64,000 nt of DNA from Acinetobacter tjernbergiae DSM 14971 = CIP 107465 (GCF_000374425.1 NZ_KB894359.1:1-64000); one strand, 5' to 3'. Counted from the stretch's first letter, positions 52,856 through 63,299 are shown. Program-made: numbers and translations. The notes: generated by a model not told the origin, from the sequence alone.

Positions 52856-55800
52856 CTAACTATACAGCTCATTTAGCAATTTATTTAACAAATCAACAAT
52901 AAACTGAATTCGCTTATCATACTCAGCCAATTGCACTGTGACCTTCAAGCGCTGTCCTCCTTCCATACGATAATAGGTTGGATTTTTTTGCATTAACTGA
53001 ATAATGCTGATCGCTTGTACAGGAGTATCTGGTGAAAACTCGATATAGCCACCATTACTGTTCACATCAATTTTGGTAATCCCGAGTTGTTCTGCTCTCA
53101 AACGCAATTGATGCACACTAAACAATTGTTTGACCGACTGTGGTGGAATACCAAAGCGATCAATCAACTCCATACGGATGTTGTCGAGTTTCTCTTGTGT
53201 ATCCGTATTACTAATGCGCTTATAGAACAACAAACGCTGATGCACATCACCTAAATAGTCATCTGGAATCAAGGCTGGCATATGTAGATTGATTTCAGCA
53301 GTCAATGACAAAGGTGCATCAAAGTTTGGTGTTTTGCCTTTTTGAATGGCTTTGGTCGCTTTCTCGAGCATTTCCATATACAAGCTATAACCAATCGCCT
53401 GCATTGAACCACTTTGCTGTTCACCCAGTAATTCACCTGCACCACGAATTTCCAAGTCTTCAGTCGCCAACATAAAACCTGCACCTAACGTCGAGGCACG
53501 CTGAATCGCATCTAAACGTTTTTCAGCATCACCTTTGAGGTGTTTAAGTGATGGAACAAGTAAATAAGCATACGCTTGGTGATGTGAACGACCGACGCGA
53601 CCACGTAATTGATGTAATTGCGCCAAGCCCAACTTATCGGCTCTTTCAATGATAATGGTATTGGCATTCGGTACATCAATACCCGTTTCAATAATGGTTG
53701 AACAAACAAGTACATTATATTCTTTGTGATAGAACTGCTGCATGACCTGCTCAAGTTCACGTTCGCGCATTTGTCCATGTGCAACTGCAACACGTGCCTC
53801 AGGAACTAACGTGCGAATCGTTTCTGCTGCTCGTTCAATGGTCTCAACTTCATTATGTAATAAGTAGACCTGACCACCACGTAACAACTCACGCAAAATC
53901 GCTTCTTTGATTGAATCATCTGTATGTTCTTGAACAAAAGTTTTGACTGCTAAGCGACGTGCTGGTGGTGTAGCAATAATTGAAAGATCACGCATTCCTG
54001 AAAATGCCATATTCAAGGTACGTGGAATAGGTGTTGCTGTGAGTGTCAGCATATCCACATCGGCACGAAGCGCTTTGATACGCTCTTTGTCACGAACACC
54101 AAAACGATGCTCTTCATCGACAATCATCAAACCTAGATTTTTGAATTGAATGTTTTCTTGCAGAATTTTATGCGTTCCCACCACGATATCGACTTTACCT
54201 TCGGCTAAGTCTTCAATCGTTTTCAGATGCGTTTTATTACTGCCAAAACGAGACAGTACTTCAATACGCACCGCCGTATCAGCAAAACGATCTTTAAAGG
54301 ATTCATAATGCTGTTGTGCCAATAAAGTCGTCGGCACTAATACAGCCACTTGTTTGTTATTTTGTACTGCAACAAAGGCTGCTCGCATTGCCACTTCAGT
54401 TTTACCAAAACCAACATCACCACAGACCAAACGATCCATCGGTTTAGCCAGTTGCATATCGTGTAAAGTCGCATCAATCGCATTGGCTTGGTCTAAGGTT
54501 TCTTCATAGGCAAAACCACTGGAAAATTGCATATAACCCATATGATCTAGCTCAAAAGCAAAACCTGGCTTCGATTGACGGCGTGCCTGAATATGTAATA
54601 ACTCAGCCGCCACATCATGGATTTGTTCTAAGGCTTTACGCTTGGCTTTACTCCATGTATCTGTACCTAATTTATGCAAAGGTGCCAGGTCAGGATCGCC
54701 ACCACTATAACGACTAATCAGATGTAAATTGGTGACAGGCACATAAACTTTTGCACCATCAGCATAATCGAGCTGTAAAAACTCGTGATCCTGTTGATCA
54801 ATTTCTAAGGTAATTAATCCAGCATAACGCCCAACCCCATGATCAATATGTACCACAGGCGCACCAATACTCAGTTCGGTTAAGCTCCGAACAAGAAATT
54901 CTTCAGAAACTTCCTGCTGACGCTTACGGCGACGCTGCATCACACGATGTTCGTAGAGCTGATTTTCAGAAATCACTGATAATTGATTGGTCAGCAACAA
55001 ACCTCGATCTAAAGGTGCATTGGTAATCGCAACCTGCAACTTCTCTTTTTGGAATTGGACAAAACTTTCAACTGTTGTGATTTCACCTAGAACTGAACGC
55101 AATGCATCTTTTAAAGTCTCACGCCGACCTGCACTTTCCGCGACCAATAACACAGGATGTTTAACTTGGTCGATATAATGTTTAACTGCTTCAAATGGCT
55201 GTTCTTTTTTAGGATCAACTGCAAGCTTAGGCGGTTGTTCTGCTGAAAGATTCAGAACCCCAGCTTTTTCATCAAATACTTCCGCAGAAGCCAAAATTCT
55301 TGGAAATTGATTTAATGCCTGTAACACATGATTCGGCATTAAAAAAAGATCTTCAGGTGGCAGAATTGGTTGGTCGATGTTATGACGACGATCTTCATAA
55401 CGACGCACCACTTCTTTCCAGAAATTGATTAATTCGTCTTCGACTTCATTATTTGTAATGACAACGCAATGCTTTGGTAAGTACGTCATAAGCATACTTT
55501 GCGCTTCCATGACCTTTTTCTCAAAGAATAAAGGTAAATAGAACTCTAATCCTGGCGTTGCGATTCCTTCAAGTACATCTTGATAAATTGGATTTTTCTT
55601 AGGATTCGCAGTTGGAAAGCTCTCGGCATAGCGATCTCTAAACGTGGAGCGCCCTTCTTTCAGTGGAAATTCTTTTGCAGGTAAAACGGTGAAGTTTTTT
55701 AAAGATTCTGTAGTTCTTTGTGTTTCAGGATCAAAGAATTTTAAACTTTCAATTTCGTCATCAAATAAGTCAATTCGAATGGGTTGATCTTGTCCAGATG

Positions 55801-56317
55801 CATAAATGTCCATGATGCTACCACGAACAGCAAACTCCCCATGATCATAAACAGTATCAACCAAACGATAACCTGCCTGAACCAATTGTTTTTTCTGCAC
55901 TTCCAAATTAAGTCGTTGTCCAACTTTAATATCAAAGTGTTCACCCACCACCCATGAATACGGTGCAACACGTTGGGCCAAAGTACTTGCAGAAACCAGC
56001 AGAATACCCTTTTGTGGCATATTCGATAAAATCGCCAAACGTTCCGACACAATATCTTGATGCGGAGATAAACGATCGTAAGGCAAGATTTCCCAATCAG
56101 GAAAAATCGTTGGTTTTATCCCGTAAAATTCGAGTTCACTTTCGAGCTGAGCAAGATGCTGATTATTTCTCGCAACAATCATGTATAGGTTTGGACTTTG
56201 CGCGGCAATTTCTTTGAATAATAATGCTGCTGACGATCCAAGTAAGGAACCAATCCAGCGTTTTTCGCCTGCTTTGAATTGTTTTAAGTTTAATTGAGAA
56301 ATTTCTTGTTGAAACAT
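52856..56317 (-). CDS. mfd: Transcription-repair coupling factor Mfd
   Basis: About 1153 residues (1157 from the upstream ATG 56329; neither has a clear ribosome site). Mfd removes stalled RNA polymerase and recruits UvrA. The N-terminal UvrB-like region includes YDHGEFAVRGSIMDIY. The RNA polymerase-interacting domain (about 480-550) contains SIGAPVVHIDHGVGRYAGL. The translocase has Walker A in CGDVGFGKTEVAMRA, DEEH, and GRVGRS. The length equals E. coli Mfd (1148). Identification is secure. Confidence 0.97.
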   Translation of the reverse strand: MFQQEISQLNLKQFKAGEKRWIGSLLGSSAALLFKEIAAQSPNLYMIVARNNQHLAQLESELEFYGIKPTIFPDWEILPYDRLSPHQDIVSERLAILSNMPQKGILLVSASTLAQRVAPYSWVVGEHFDIKVGQRLNLEVQKKQLVQAGYRLVDTVYDHGEFAVRGSIMDIYASGQDQPIRIDLFDDEIESLKFFDPETQRTTESLKNFTVLPAKEFPLKEGRSTFRDRYAESFPTANPKKNPIYQDVLEGIATPGLEFYLPLFFEKKVMEAQSMLMTYLPKHCVVITNNEVEDELINFWKEVVRRYEDRRHNIDQPILPPEDLFLMPNHVLQALNQFPRILASAEVFDEKAGVLNLSAEQPPKLAVDPKKEQPFEAVKHYIDQVKHPVLLVAESAGRRETLKDALRSVLGEITTVESFVQFQKEKLQVAITNAPLDRGLLLTNQLSVISENQLYEHRVMQRRRKRQQEVSEEFLVRSLTELSIGAPVVHIDHGVGRYAGLITLEIDQQDHEFLQLDYADGAKVYVPVTNLHLISRYSGGDPDLAPLHKLGTDTWSKAKRKALEQIHDVAAELLHIQARRQSKPGFAFELDHMGYMQFSSGFAYEETLDQANAIDATLHDMQLAKPMDRLVCGDVGFGKTEVAMRAAFVAVQNNKQVAVLVPTTLLAQQHYESFKDRFADTAVRIEVLSRFGSNKTHLKTIEDLAEGKVDIVVGTHKILQENIQFKNLGLMIVDEEHRFGVRDKERIKALRADVDMLTLTATPIPRTLNMAFSGMRDLSIIATPPARRLAVKTFVQEHTDDSIKEAILRELLRGGQVYLLHNEVETIERAAETIRTLVPEARVAVAHGQMRERELEQVMQQFYHKEYNVLVCSTIIETGIDVPNANTIIIERADKLGLAQLHQLRGRVGRSHHQAYAYLLVPSLKHLKGDAEKRLDAIQRASTLGAGFMLATEDLEIRGAGELLGEQQSGSMQAIGYSLYMEMLEKATKAIQKGKTPNFDAPLSLTAEINLHMPALIPDDYLGDVHQRLLFYKRISNTDTQEKLDNIRMELIDRFGIPPQSVKQLFSVHQLRLRAEQLGITKIDVNSNGGYIEFSPDTPVQAISIIQLMQKNPTYYRMEGGQRLKVTVQLAEYDKRIQFIVDLLNKLLNELYS

Positions 56318-56423
56318 AGAGAAAATCATGTAATCGAAAAGACAATGCGCTTAGTTTAGCATGGAGTTTTTTACGGATTTAAATTTTCTCAATTAAAATA
56401 TTAAGCTGTTTGAAAATCTTGAG

Positions 56424-56759
56424 CTACATCAAAAAGGCAGAAAAAGATTTACATTTAAACATCAGGTTATCATCCTCAATTTGTCGAACCTCGTAGTTCA
56501 CATTTTCCCATCTGTTACTATCCTTTTCTATCACTAATGACATAAATTGTTGAAAATTACTTTGAAAACTATCATTTAAGTTTAGACTAGACACATAGTA
56601 AAAAATCACATTCAATTTTTGTGAGCTTGTATTCATCAAATCTTTAGAGAATACTAAAGTTAAGTTATAACAAGCATTTAAATCATCATATTCGATCTTA
56701 AAAAGTTCTACCTGATCGAAATTTGCAAGCCATTCATTTGCTTCACTTACGTTCAACAT
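56424..56759 (-). CDS. Hypothetical small acidic protein
   Basis: A 111-residue protein (MLNVSEANEWLANFDQVELF) with no signal peptide or membrane helix, rich in Asn, Phe and Asp. The beta-strand-rich middle (LTLVFSKDLMNTSSQKLNVI) and lack of known motifs suggest a small globular protein, such as an immunity-type or unknown domain. A strong ribosome site GGGAG lies seven bases before the ATG. It stands alone between mfd and aceI. No family is recognised. Confidence 0.6.
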   Translation of the reverse strand: MLNVSEANEWLANFDQVELFKIEYDDLNACYNLTLVFSKDLMNTSSQKLNVIFYYVSSLNLNDSFQSNFQQFMSLVIEKDSNRWENVNYEVRQIEDDNLMFKCKSFSAFLM

Positions 56760-56905
56760 ATTTATCTCCCTATTAAATTTATTCAGTCTACCGAATAAGA
56801 TCCCATATTTAAAACTATCATTTTTTCAATAACGCTTAGGCTATTTAAAACTTAAAAAGAAACATTCTCTTGAAAATTCAAAAGAATGTTTCCCACAACC
56901 AAACT

Positions 56906-57334
56906 TTAAGATGCAAATTTTGCATCAGGAAAGAAACGTTCTTCTACTAAGTCATAACACCATTGGAAGATAAATGTATAAACCAAGATACACATCGTCA
57001 AACCAAAATCTAAAATCAATGCATCTATAAAACTCATCTTCATCATATAAGCGATAATTGGAATCGTTGCGAGCATCAAACCGCCTTCAAATCCAACCGC
57101 ATGTAGAATTCGAACTGGGATCGTTCTTTCCCACTTATATTTATGTTCCACTTTTTCAAAGTAATGATTGAAGATCATGTTCCAAAATACGGAAATCACA
57201 GCCATAATCGTACCTAAAACACCTGTTACTTCTAGTGGCATACTAAAAATAAAACTTAACGCAATTGCGATGATGACCAATAAGATCACTTCATAGCTAA
57301 TTGCATGAATGAGTCTTCTTCTGGAAATCAACAT
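56906..57334 (-). CDS. aceI: Chlorhexidine efflux protein AceI (PACE family)
   Basis: A 142-residue proton-coupled exporter of the proteobacterial antimicrobial compound efflux family, with four membrane helices in two tandem BTP domains. It starts LISRRRLIHAISYE, and Glu15, essential for proton coupling in A. baumannii AceI, is present. Other matches are VFWNMIFNHYFEKVEHKY and RILHAVGFEGGLML, and the C-terminal FIFQWCYDLVEERFFP. AceI exports chlorhexidine and polyamines. It is divergent from aceR across 87 bases. Confidence 0.95.
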   Translation of the reverse strand: MLISRRRLIHAISYEVILLVIIAIALSFIFSMPLEVTGVLGTIMAVISVFWNMIFNHYFEKVEHKYKWERTIPVRILHAVGFEGGLMLATIPIIAYMMKMSFIDALILDFGLTMCILVYTFIFQWCYDLVEERFFPDAKFAS

Positions 57335-57421
57335 TTTCTAACACTCTTTTGTTTGGATATACGCCATTTTATTTTTATAATTTTGATTAATCCAATTAGG
57401 TTCTTTCAGTTTTTTTGACAG

Positions 57422-58321
57422 ATGAATATTAATCAAGAACAACTTCTGATGTTTCAAACTGTCATTGAGACAGGTTCATTCTCTGCGGCTGCGCGGAAAC
57501 TCGGCAAAGTCCCTTCGGCAGTGAGCATGTCAATTGCCAATTTAGAAATTGATCTCAATCTCAATTTATTTGAGCGAATTGGACGTGAGCCAAAACCAAC
57601 TTCTGCGGCAATGGTTTTATATGAGAAAACCCAACAGCTTTTGATTGAAATCAATCAATGGAAACAGCACGCTCATGCACTCAGCACTGGACTAGAGTCA
57701 ACCTTAAACATTGTCGTGGTCTCTGAATTGCTGCATACCAATTGGACAGATTACATTACGTTGCTCGAACAACATTTTCCGAATCTAACCATTAATATTT
57801 TTTCTGCTCCTCAAGAAGATGCTTTACAGATGTTGCTCGATCAATCTGCGCAACTTGCACTGATGTTTGAACGAGAACAATTAGATAGTCGTGAACAATT
57901 TGTTGAATTAAAACGAGAAGCTCTTGTTCCAGTGATTGCTCAAGGTCATGCTTTAGCTCAATTTGAGCAAATTTCCTTTGAGCAAATGGTGCAGACGCGC
58001 CAAATCGTGGTGGCTAGCCGTGACCATAGCATCAAGCCAGAACTACTATTTTCTAAAGATTATTGGCGCACAGATAATCATCACTCTGCGTGTATGATGA
58101 TTATTCGAAATTTAGGTTGGGGAGTTTTACCCTTAGAAATGTTTAATGAGAATCCTGAACTAAAGAAAAAATTAAAAGTTTTGGAACTTTATGATTTCAC
58201 CCCCAAGTTTGAATACTATGTCGATCTAGTCTGGAGTCGAGAAAGCGAGTTAGGTGTTGCTGCTAGATTTTTGATTGAGCACATTCGACAACAACGGCAA
58301 CAACCTAGGAAAAGCGACTAA
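57422..58321 (+). CDS. aceR: LysR-type regulator AceR
   Basis: A 299-residue LysR-family regulator. The N-terminal HTH is in TVIETGSFSAAARKLGKVPS with VSMSIANLEIDLNLNLFER. The rest is the periplasmic-binding-like effector domain. In A. baumannii, AceR activates aceI in response to chlorhexidine and is encoded divergently next to it, exactly the arrangement here. Regulatory sites must lie in the 87-bp gap, but no clear T-N11-A repeat can be singled out. Confidence 0.92.
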   Translation: MNINQEQLLMFQTVIETGSFSAAARKLGKVPSAVSMSIANLEIDLNLNLFERIGREPKPTSAAMVLYEKTQQLLIEINQWKQHAHALSTGLESTLNIVVVSELLHTNWTDYITLLEQHFPNLTINIFSAPQEDALQMLLDQSAQLALMFEREQLDSREQFVELKREALVPVIAQGHALAQFEQISFEQMVQTRQIVVASRDHSIKPELLFSKDYWRTDNHHSACMMIIRNLGWGVLPLEMFNENPELKKKLKVLELYDFTPKFEYYVDLVWSRESELGVAARFLIEHIRQQRQQPRKSD

Positions 58322-58423
58322 ATCACTCAGGTTTAAATGTATTGAAAGCGATGCTTTGCTTTCCTGTAGATTGTGCTATAAAGAAGTTATCCATAATTTT
58401 GTTTAAGTAAGAACGCTATATCA

Positions 58424-59413
58424 ATGACTCAGACTGCATTACACCAATTAAAAAATTTAACAACCGTTGTTGCCGATAGTAGTGATTTAGAAGCGATTGA
58501 AAAATTTCGTCCCTTAGATGCAACAACCAATCCATCACTCATCACCGCTGCGGCTGAACAATCTGAAAGTAAACAACTGATTGAAGATGCTTATACACAA
58601 GCAAAACAAGAAGGTTATCAAAGTGATGAACTGATTGAACGTACCATTGATATTTTGACGGTGAAGTTTGGCGTTGAAATTTTAAAATTGATTGATGGGC
58701 GTGTTTCAACTGAAGTCGATGCTTCTCTTTCTTATGATACTGATGCGACAATTGCCAAAGCACGTGAACTTTCTAAACTTTATCAAGGTTATGGTATTGA
58801 GCAATCTCGTATCTTAATCAAGATCGCATCAACGTGGGAAGGCATTCAAGCAGCTAAAGTTTTAGAGGCTGAAGGGATTCCATGTAACTTAACATTATTA
58901 TTTGGTTTACATCAGGCTCAAGCTTGCGCAGATGCAAAAGTTACCCTAATTTCTCCTTTTGTCGGTCGCATATTAGACTGGTATAAAAAAGCGGAAGGCG
59001 TTGAGCAATACCCGATCGAAAACGATCCAGGTGTTCTTTCAGTCAAGAAAATTTATAACTATTACAAGCAACACGGCATTGTGACACAGGTCATGGGTGC
59101 AAGTTTCCGTAGCACAGCACAAGTCCTTGGTTTAGCAGGTTGTGACTTACTCACCATTGCACCAAATTTATTGGCTCAACTTGAACAAGATCAACAAGTT
59201 GTTGAAGCTCAACTCAGCTCAACTTCGGCGCAACAAGCTGAAAAAATTGAACGTATTGCTCAAACCAAAGAGAGTTTTAAAGCTGAACTTGAACAAGATT
59301 TGATGGCTTTCCAATTACTACAAAGTGGTATTGATGGCTTTATCAAAGCACGAAATCAACTCAGTACATTGCTGCGTCAGTCTTTTGGTATTGATGCCGA
59401 GATCCAAGCATAA
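58424..59413 (+). CDS. tal: Transaldolase
   Basis: A 329-residue enzyme of the non-oxidative pentose phosphate pathway, exchanging a three-carbon unit between sugar phosphates. The early motif is RPLDATTNPSLITAA (about 28-42), and the Schiff-base lysine is in RILIKIASTWEGIQAAK. The length fits TalB (317) plus a short C-terminal extension. It stands alone and is followed by a strong terminator. Confidence 0.95.
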   Translation: MTQTALHQLKNLTTVVADSSDLEAIEKFRPLDATTNPSLITAAAEQSESKQLIEDAYTQAKQEGYQSDELIERTIDILTVKFGVEILKLIDGRVSTEVDASLSYDTDATIAKARELSKLYQGYGIEQSRILIKIASTWEGIQAAKVLEAEGIPCNLTLLFGLHQAQACADAKVTLISPFVGRILDWYKKAEGVEQYPIENDPGVLSVKKIYNYYKQHGIVTQVMGASFRSTAQVLGLAGCDLLTIAPNLLAQLEQDQQVVEAQLSSTSAQQAEKIERIAQTKESFKAELEQDLMAFQLLQSGIDGFIKARNQLSTLLRQSFGIDAEIQA

Positions 59414-59433
59414 TTAGTTTATTTTTCACCTAT

Positions 59434-59473
59434 AAAAACCGATTTTTGTTATATTAATGAAAATCGGTTTTTT
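59434..59473 (+). terminator. Terminator after tal
   Basis: AAAACCGATTTT/AAAATCGGTTTT around a 13-base loop, followed by TTT, 20 bases after the stop. Confidence 0.75.
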
Positions 59474-59485
59474 AATGAGTAGGTT

Positions 59486-60136
59486 GTGTTCGGCGTAACA
59501 GATTTAACTACATTTATTATTGGTACAATCTTAATTGTGTTATTGCCTGGCCCAAACTCTTTATATGTCATGTCGGTCGCTTCACGTTACGGCATTCGTA
59601 CAGGTTATGCAGCGGCATGTGGCGTATTCACAGGTGATTCTATTTTAATCCTGTGTACGGTATTAGGTGCAGCGTCATTATTAAAAGCCTTTCCGATTTT
59701 ATTTATCGTTCTCAAGTTAACAGGTGCTTGTTATCTCGCCTATCTAGGCTTCAAACTATTACAAAGTGCATATCAGACATGGAATAAACCACCACACCCT
59801 ACTGAAATGGCGGATTTACCTCGTTTAGATCAAATTCATCCCTATCGTACTGCGCTCAGTATCAGTTTACTCAATCCTAAAGCGATTCTGTTTTTCCTGT
59901 CTTTTTTCGTTCAATTTGTACAACCCAATTATGCTTATCCAGCACTCAGCTTCCTGATCTTAGCCATCATTGTGCAACTGGTCAGTTTTACCTATCTGAC
60001 TGCTTTGATTTTTTCAGGTGTTAAATTAGCAAACTTTTTCAAACATAATTATAAACTTGCCGCTGGAGGTGTTTGTAGCGTGGGGATTTTATTCTTTATG
60101 TTTGGATTACGACTAGCAACGTCCACCCTTGCATAA
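59486..60136 (+). CDS. LysE/RhtB-family amino acid exporter
   Basis: A 216-residue inner-membrane protein with six hydrophobic helices. Hallmarks are LLPGPNSLYVMSVASRYGIRTG (about 20-41) and ISLLNPKAILFFLSFFVQFV in the second half. RhtB/LeuE-type proteins export amino acids such as leucine, homoserine or threonine. Substrate is unknown. The start is a GTG at 59486; the ribosome site is not obvious. It is 72 bases after tal. Confidence 0.9.
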   Translation: MFGVTDLTTFIIGTILIVLLPGPNSLYVMSVASRYGIRTGYAAACGVFTGDSILILCTVLGAASLLKAFPILFIVLKLTGACYLAYLGFKLLQSAYQTWNKPPHPTEMADLPRLDQIHPYRTALSISLLNPKAILFFLSFFVQFVQPNYAYPALSFLILAIIVQLVSFTYLTALIFSGVKLANFFKHNYKLAAGGVCSVGILFFMFGLRLATSTLA

Positions 60137-60243
60137 CTCTGTTTTGATCATATGATCAATTAATTCAATCATTTTAAAACTACGATTTCCACCAAATTAA
60201 CGATATACTTTTCAACAAATTTTAATCAAGTATAGATGCATTG

Positions 60244-61422
60244 ATGCAACGTCTAATTCAAGATTTTTCGATTCCTGCCGTTTTTGCTGGCTTTATTACC
60301 TTTCTGATTGGAATAAGTGTTTCTGCGGTACTGGTCATTCAAGGGGCGCAATCTCTCGGTGCAAATACAGCACAAATTAGCTCTTGGTTTTGGGCATTAG
60401 GTTTGGCGATTGGATTATCAGGACTTATCTTATCTTGGAAATATAAATATCCTGTTGCAACCGCATGGTCGACGCCCGGAATTGCTTTAATTATTGCATC
60501 CTCAGGGCATTATGACCTTTACGAAGCGATTGGTGCTTTCTTAATTTGTGGCGTCGCGATCGCAATCGTTGGATTTTCAGGCATTTTTCAAAAGCTGTTG
60601 GCGCATATTCCTCAAAGCCTCACATGTGCCATGCTTGCAGGAATTTTATTAAAATTTGGGATTCAAATCTTTAGCAGCTTAGAAAGTCAGCTCGGTTTTA
60701 TCTTGAGCATGTTAGCAATTTATCTTGTTTCAAAACGCTTATTACCTCGTTATAGCATTGTACTGACGGTGATTTTAGGTGCAATGATTTGCCCTCTATT
60801 TATTGATTTTCAATTACATTCAATCACTTGGTCTTTCACCCAACCTGTATGGATGCAACCTTCATTCTCATGGTCTGCATTACTGGGTCTAGCCTTACCC
60901 TTGTTTGTCATCAATATGACTTCTCAAAATTTGCCCGGTATCGCCATGATCAAAAGTTATGGTTATCACCCACACGTTAATCAATTAGTAGGTTGGACAG
61001 GTATTGCGCATACGATTTTCGCCCCTTTTGGTTGCTTCTCGATAAATTTAGCCGCGATTAGTGCAGCGGTCAGCTTAGATGATCAAGTACATCCTGATCC
61101 GAGCAAACGCTATATTGCAGGTATAAGCTGTGGTTTGTTTTATATTTTAATGGGGCTTTTCGCTGCAACCTTAGTCAGTTTGCTCATGTCATTTCCGCCT
61201 ATTTTTATTGTTGCACTTGCAGGTATTGCCCTATTTGCCACAATTAGCCATAACATTGCAGTGGCTTTTGCAAACGTAGAAGAACGAGAAGCAGCATTAC
61301 TCACCTTTTTATGTAGTGCATCAGGAGTTCAATTTTGGGGAATTGGCTCTGCATTTTGGGGGCTTTTATTGGGTATTTTTGTTTTAGTTTTATTCAAATT
61401 TAAATTAAAAAATCAGTCTTAG
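60244..61422 (+). CDS. BenE-family benzoate transporter
   Basis: A 392-residue polytopic protein of the benzoate/H+ symporter family. Helix-rich throughout, with family features FAGFITFLIGISVSAVLVIQ, PVATAWSTPGIALI, and FGCFSINLAAISAAVSL. No ben catabolic genes are next to it, so the natural substrate may be a different aromatic acid. The ATG at 60244 is preferred to the TTG at 60241. Confidence 0.9.
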   Translation: MQRLIQDFSIPAVFAGFITFLIGISVSAVLVIQGAQSLGANTAQISSWFWALGLAIGLSGLILSWKYKYPVATAWSTPGIALIIASSGHYDLYEAIGAFLICGVAIAIVGFSGIFQKLLAHIPQSLTCAMLAGILLKFGIQIFSSLESQLGFILSMLAIYLVSKRLLPRYSIVLTVILGAMICPLFIDFQLHSITWSFTQPVWMQPSFSWSALLGLALPLFVINMTSQNLPGIAMIKSYGYHPHVNQLVGWTGIAHTIFAPFGCFSINLAAISAAVSLDDQVHPDPSKRYIAGISCGLFYILMGLFAATLVSLLMSFPPIFIVALAGIALFATISHNIAVAFANVEEREAALLTFLCSASGVQFWGIGSAFWGLLLGIFVLVLFKFKLKNQS

Positions 61423-61436
61423 TTCAGGCTAAGACT
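61415..61436. terminator. Hairpin between benE-like and antiporter genes
   Basis: AGTCTTAG and CTAAGACT form an eight-bp stem with a six-base loop overlapping the stop of the BenE-like gene, between convergent genes. Confidence 0.45.
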
Positions 61437-61466
61437 TATTTAAATCTATTTTAGTCGAGAGTTTAT

Positions 61467-63299
61467 TTACTTCTGCTCTCCATCCTTTTCAGTTTCTTCA
61501 CCATTTAAAATTCGTCCTGCTTGTTTAGGTCGAATCAATGGTGCTGTAGGTCGAGGATGAGAGTGGGAGTATTGTAAACCCACCCCTGCATAGACATCAT
61601 CAGCAGCAATTTCTGTTTCAAAACGCTCATTATCACGTTCTCGAATTTCATTTGAGATCATACGAACCTCATCTTCATCGACACCCAGTTGTTCTAAAAT
61701 CACTTCACCGAATTTAATCGCAGATTCAAAGGTTTCACGAATCATATAATCGACTTGTTGTTTGACCAAATGTAGTGAATGTTCCCGATCATAAGAACGA
61801 ACCAAGACTTTGGCTAATGGAAATTCATGTGTCACCAATTCCACAATGCGATTGGTTGTTTGTTTACTGTCGACACAAATTACGATTGCTTCTGCCGTCG
61901 AAGCCCCTGAAGCATGTAAAATATCGAGACGACAACCATCGCCGTAGTAGATTTTAAAACCAAATTTTTCTGCGTTTTGAATCATATCGATATCATTATC
62001 AATAATCGTGACATCAACTCCTCTTGCTAAAAGCAATTGACTGGTTACCTGACCAAAACGACCAAAACCAATCATTAGAATACTGCCACTTAGACCTTCA
62101 GCTATATCGACGTTATCAAGAGAAACTGAATCTTTGGTTTCGGTAAATCGTTTAAAAAGAATGCCTAAGATTGGGGTCAGTATCATAGACAGTACAATAA
62201 TTGCTGTTAGATTCGATTTAACTGTATTATCAATCACTTGGGCAGTGACCGCCGCAGAAAATAATACGAATGCAAACTCACCACCTTGAGCCATCAATAA
62301 GGCACGATCCAAAGCTTCCGTATGCCGACTTTTGGTCAGACGAGCAACGATATAAATCATGAGTGATTTAGCAAACATCATTGTAACTACGCCACTCAAG
62401 ATCAATTGCCAGTTTTGCTTCACGATTGATAAATCTAGTGACATTCCAACACCAAGGAAAAATAACCCCAATAGAATTCCTCTAAATGGCTCAATATCAG
62501 CTTCAATCTGATGCCTAAAAGTTGATTCTGATAGCAACACGCCTGCAAGGAATGCCCCCATTGCCATAGATAAGCCACTGACTTGCATCAATAAAGCAGC
62601 ACCCAACACCACTAAAAGTGCAGCAGCCGTCATCACTTCTCGTGCTTTTGCAGCAGCAAGCAATCTAAATAAAGGATTGAGCAACCAATAACCTGCGGCG
62701 ATTAAACCTGCAATTGCAATTAAACCAATACCGATATTTTCCAAACGTGCTGAGGTACTTTCCACCACATGATTCGGTGCCATAAAAGCAACAACTGCCA
62801 GTAATGGGACAATCAATAAGTCTTCAAACAACAAAATTGCGACAATTTTTTGACCTTGTGGCTGTGCGATATCACCACGATCACCCAAGAGTTGCATCAC
62901 AATTGCGGTAGACGTCAGTACAAAACCTGCTGCACCAATAAATGCAACTTGCCATTTAAATCCAAATAAAAGCCCAACACCTGTTAATGCCAAAGCACAA
63001 GCAATAATTTGCAAAGTCCCTAAGCCAAAAATCTCACGCCTGAGACTCCATAAATGTGAAGGCTGCATTTCCAGCCCAATCACAAATAAGTACATGACAA
63101 TACCCAACTCTGCGATATGCAGAATTGAGGCTGAGTCATGGAAAAAAGCAAAGCCAAATGGACCAATGACCAATCCCGCGATTAAATAACCAAGAACTGA
63201 GCCTAAGCCAATTCGTTTAAAAATAGGAACGGCTATTACAGCCGCAGCCAATAAAACAACAGGCGCGATTAAACTCATTGAGTGTGCTTCTGAACTCAT
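61467..63299 (-). CDS. CPA2-family monovalent cation/proton antiporter (KefB/C-like)
   Basis: A 610-residue protein. Residues about 1-385 hold some 12 membrane helices typical of KefB/KefC exchangers (LGYLIAGLVIGPFGFAF, EDLLIVPLLAVVAF). A TrkA-N Rossmann domain follows at about 405-520 (ILMIGFGRFGQVTSQLLLARG, IYYGDGCRLDIL). The C-terminal tail is acidic and polar. These proteins exchange potassium for protons, often gated by glutathione adducts or nucleotides. No kefF/kefG ancillary gene is adjacent. It precedes the MgtC-like gene by no obvious operon link. Confidence 0.9.
   Translation of the reverse strand: MSSEAHSMSLIAPVVLLAAAVIAVPIFKRIGLGSVLGYLIAGLVIGPFGFAFFHDSASILHIAELGIVMYLFVIGLEMQPSHLWSLRREIFGLGTLQIIACALALTGVGLLFGFKWQVAFIGAAGFVLTSTAIVMQLLGDRGDIAQPQGQKIVAILLFEDLLIVPLLAVVAFMAPNHVVESTSARLENIGIGLIAIAGLIAAGYWLLNPLFRLLAAAKAREVMTAAALLVVLGAALLMQVSGLSMAMGAFLAGVLLSESTFRHQIEADIEPFRGILLGLFFLGVGMSLDLSIVKQNWQLILSGVVTMMFAKSLMIYIVARLTKSRHTEALDRALLMAQGGEFAFVLFSAAVTAQVIDNTVKSNLTAIIVLSMILTPILGILFKRFTETKDSVSLDNVDIAEGLSGSILMIGFGRFGQVTSQLLLARGVDVTIIDNDIDMIQNAEKFGFKIYYGDGCRLDILHASGASTAEAIVICVDSKQTTNRIVELVTHEFPLAKVLVRSYDREHSLHLVKQQVDYMIRETFESAIKFGEVILEQLGVDEDEVRMISNEIRERDNERFETEIAADDVYAGVGLQYSHSHPRPTAPLIRPKQAGRILNGEETEKDGEQK

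Noticed and set aside
57335..57421. AceR operator with T-N11-A dyad
   Set aside because: Several AT-rich partial dyads exist but none stands out; a comparison of several genomes would be needed.
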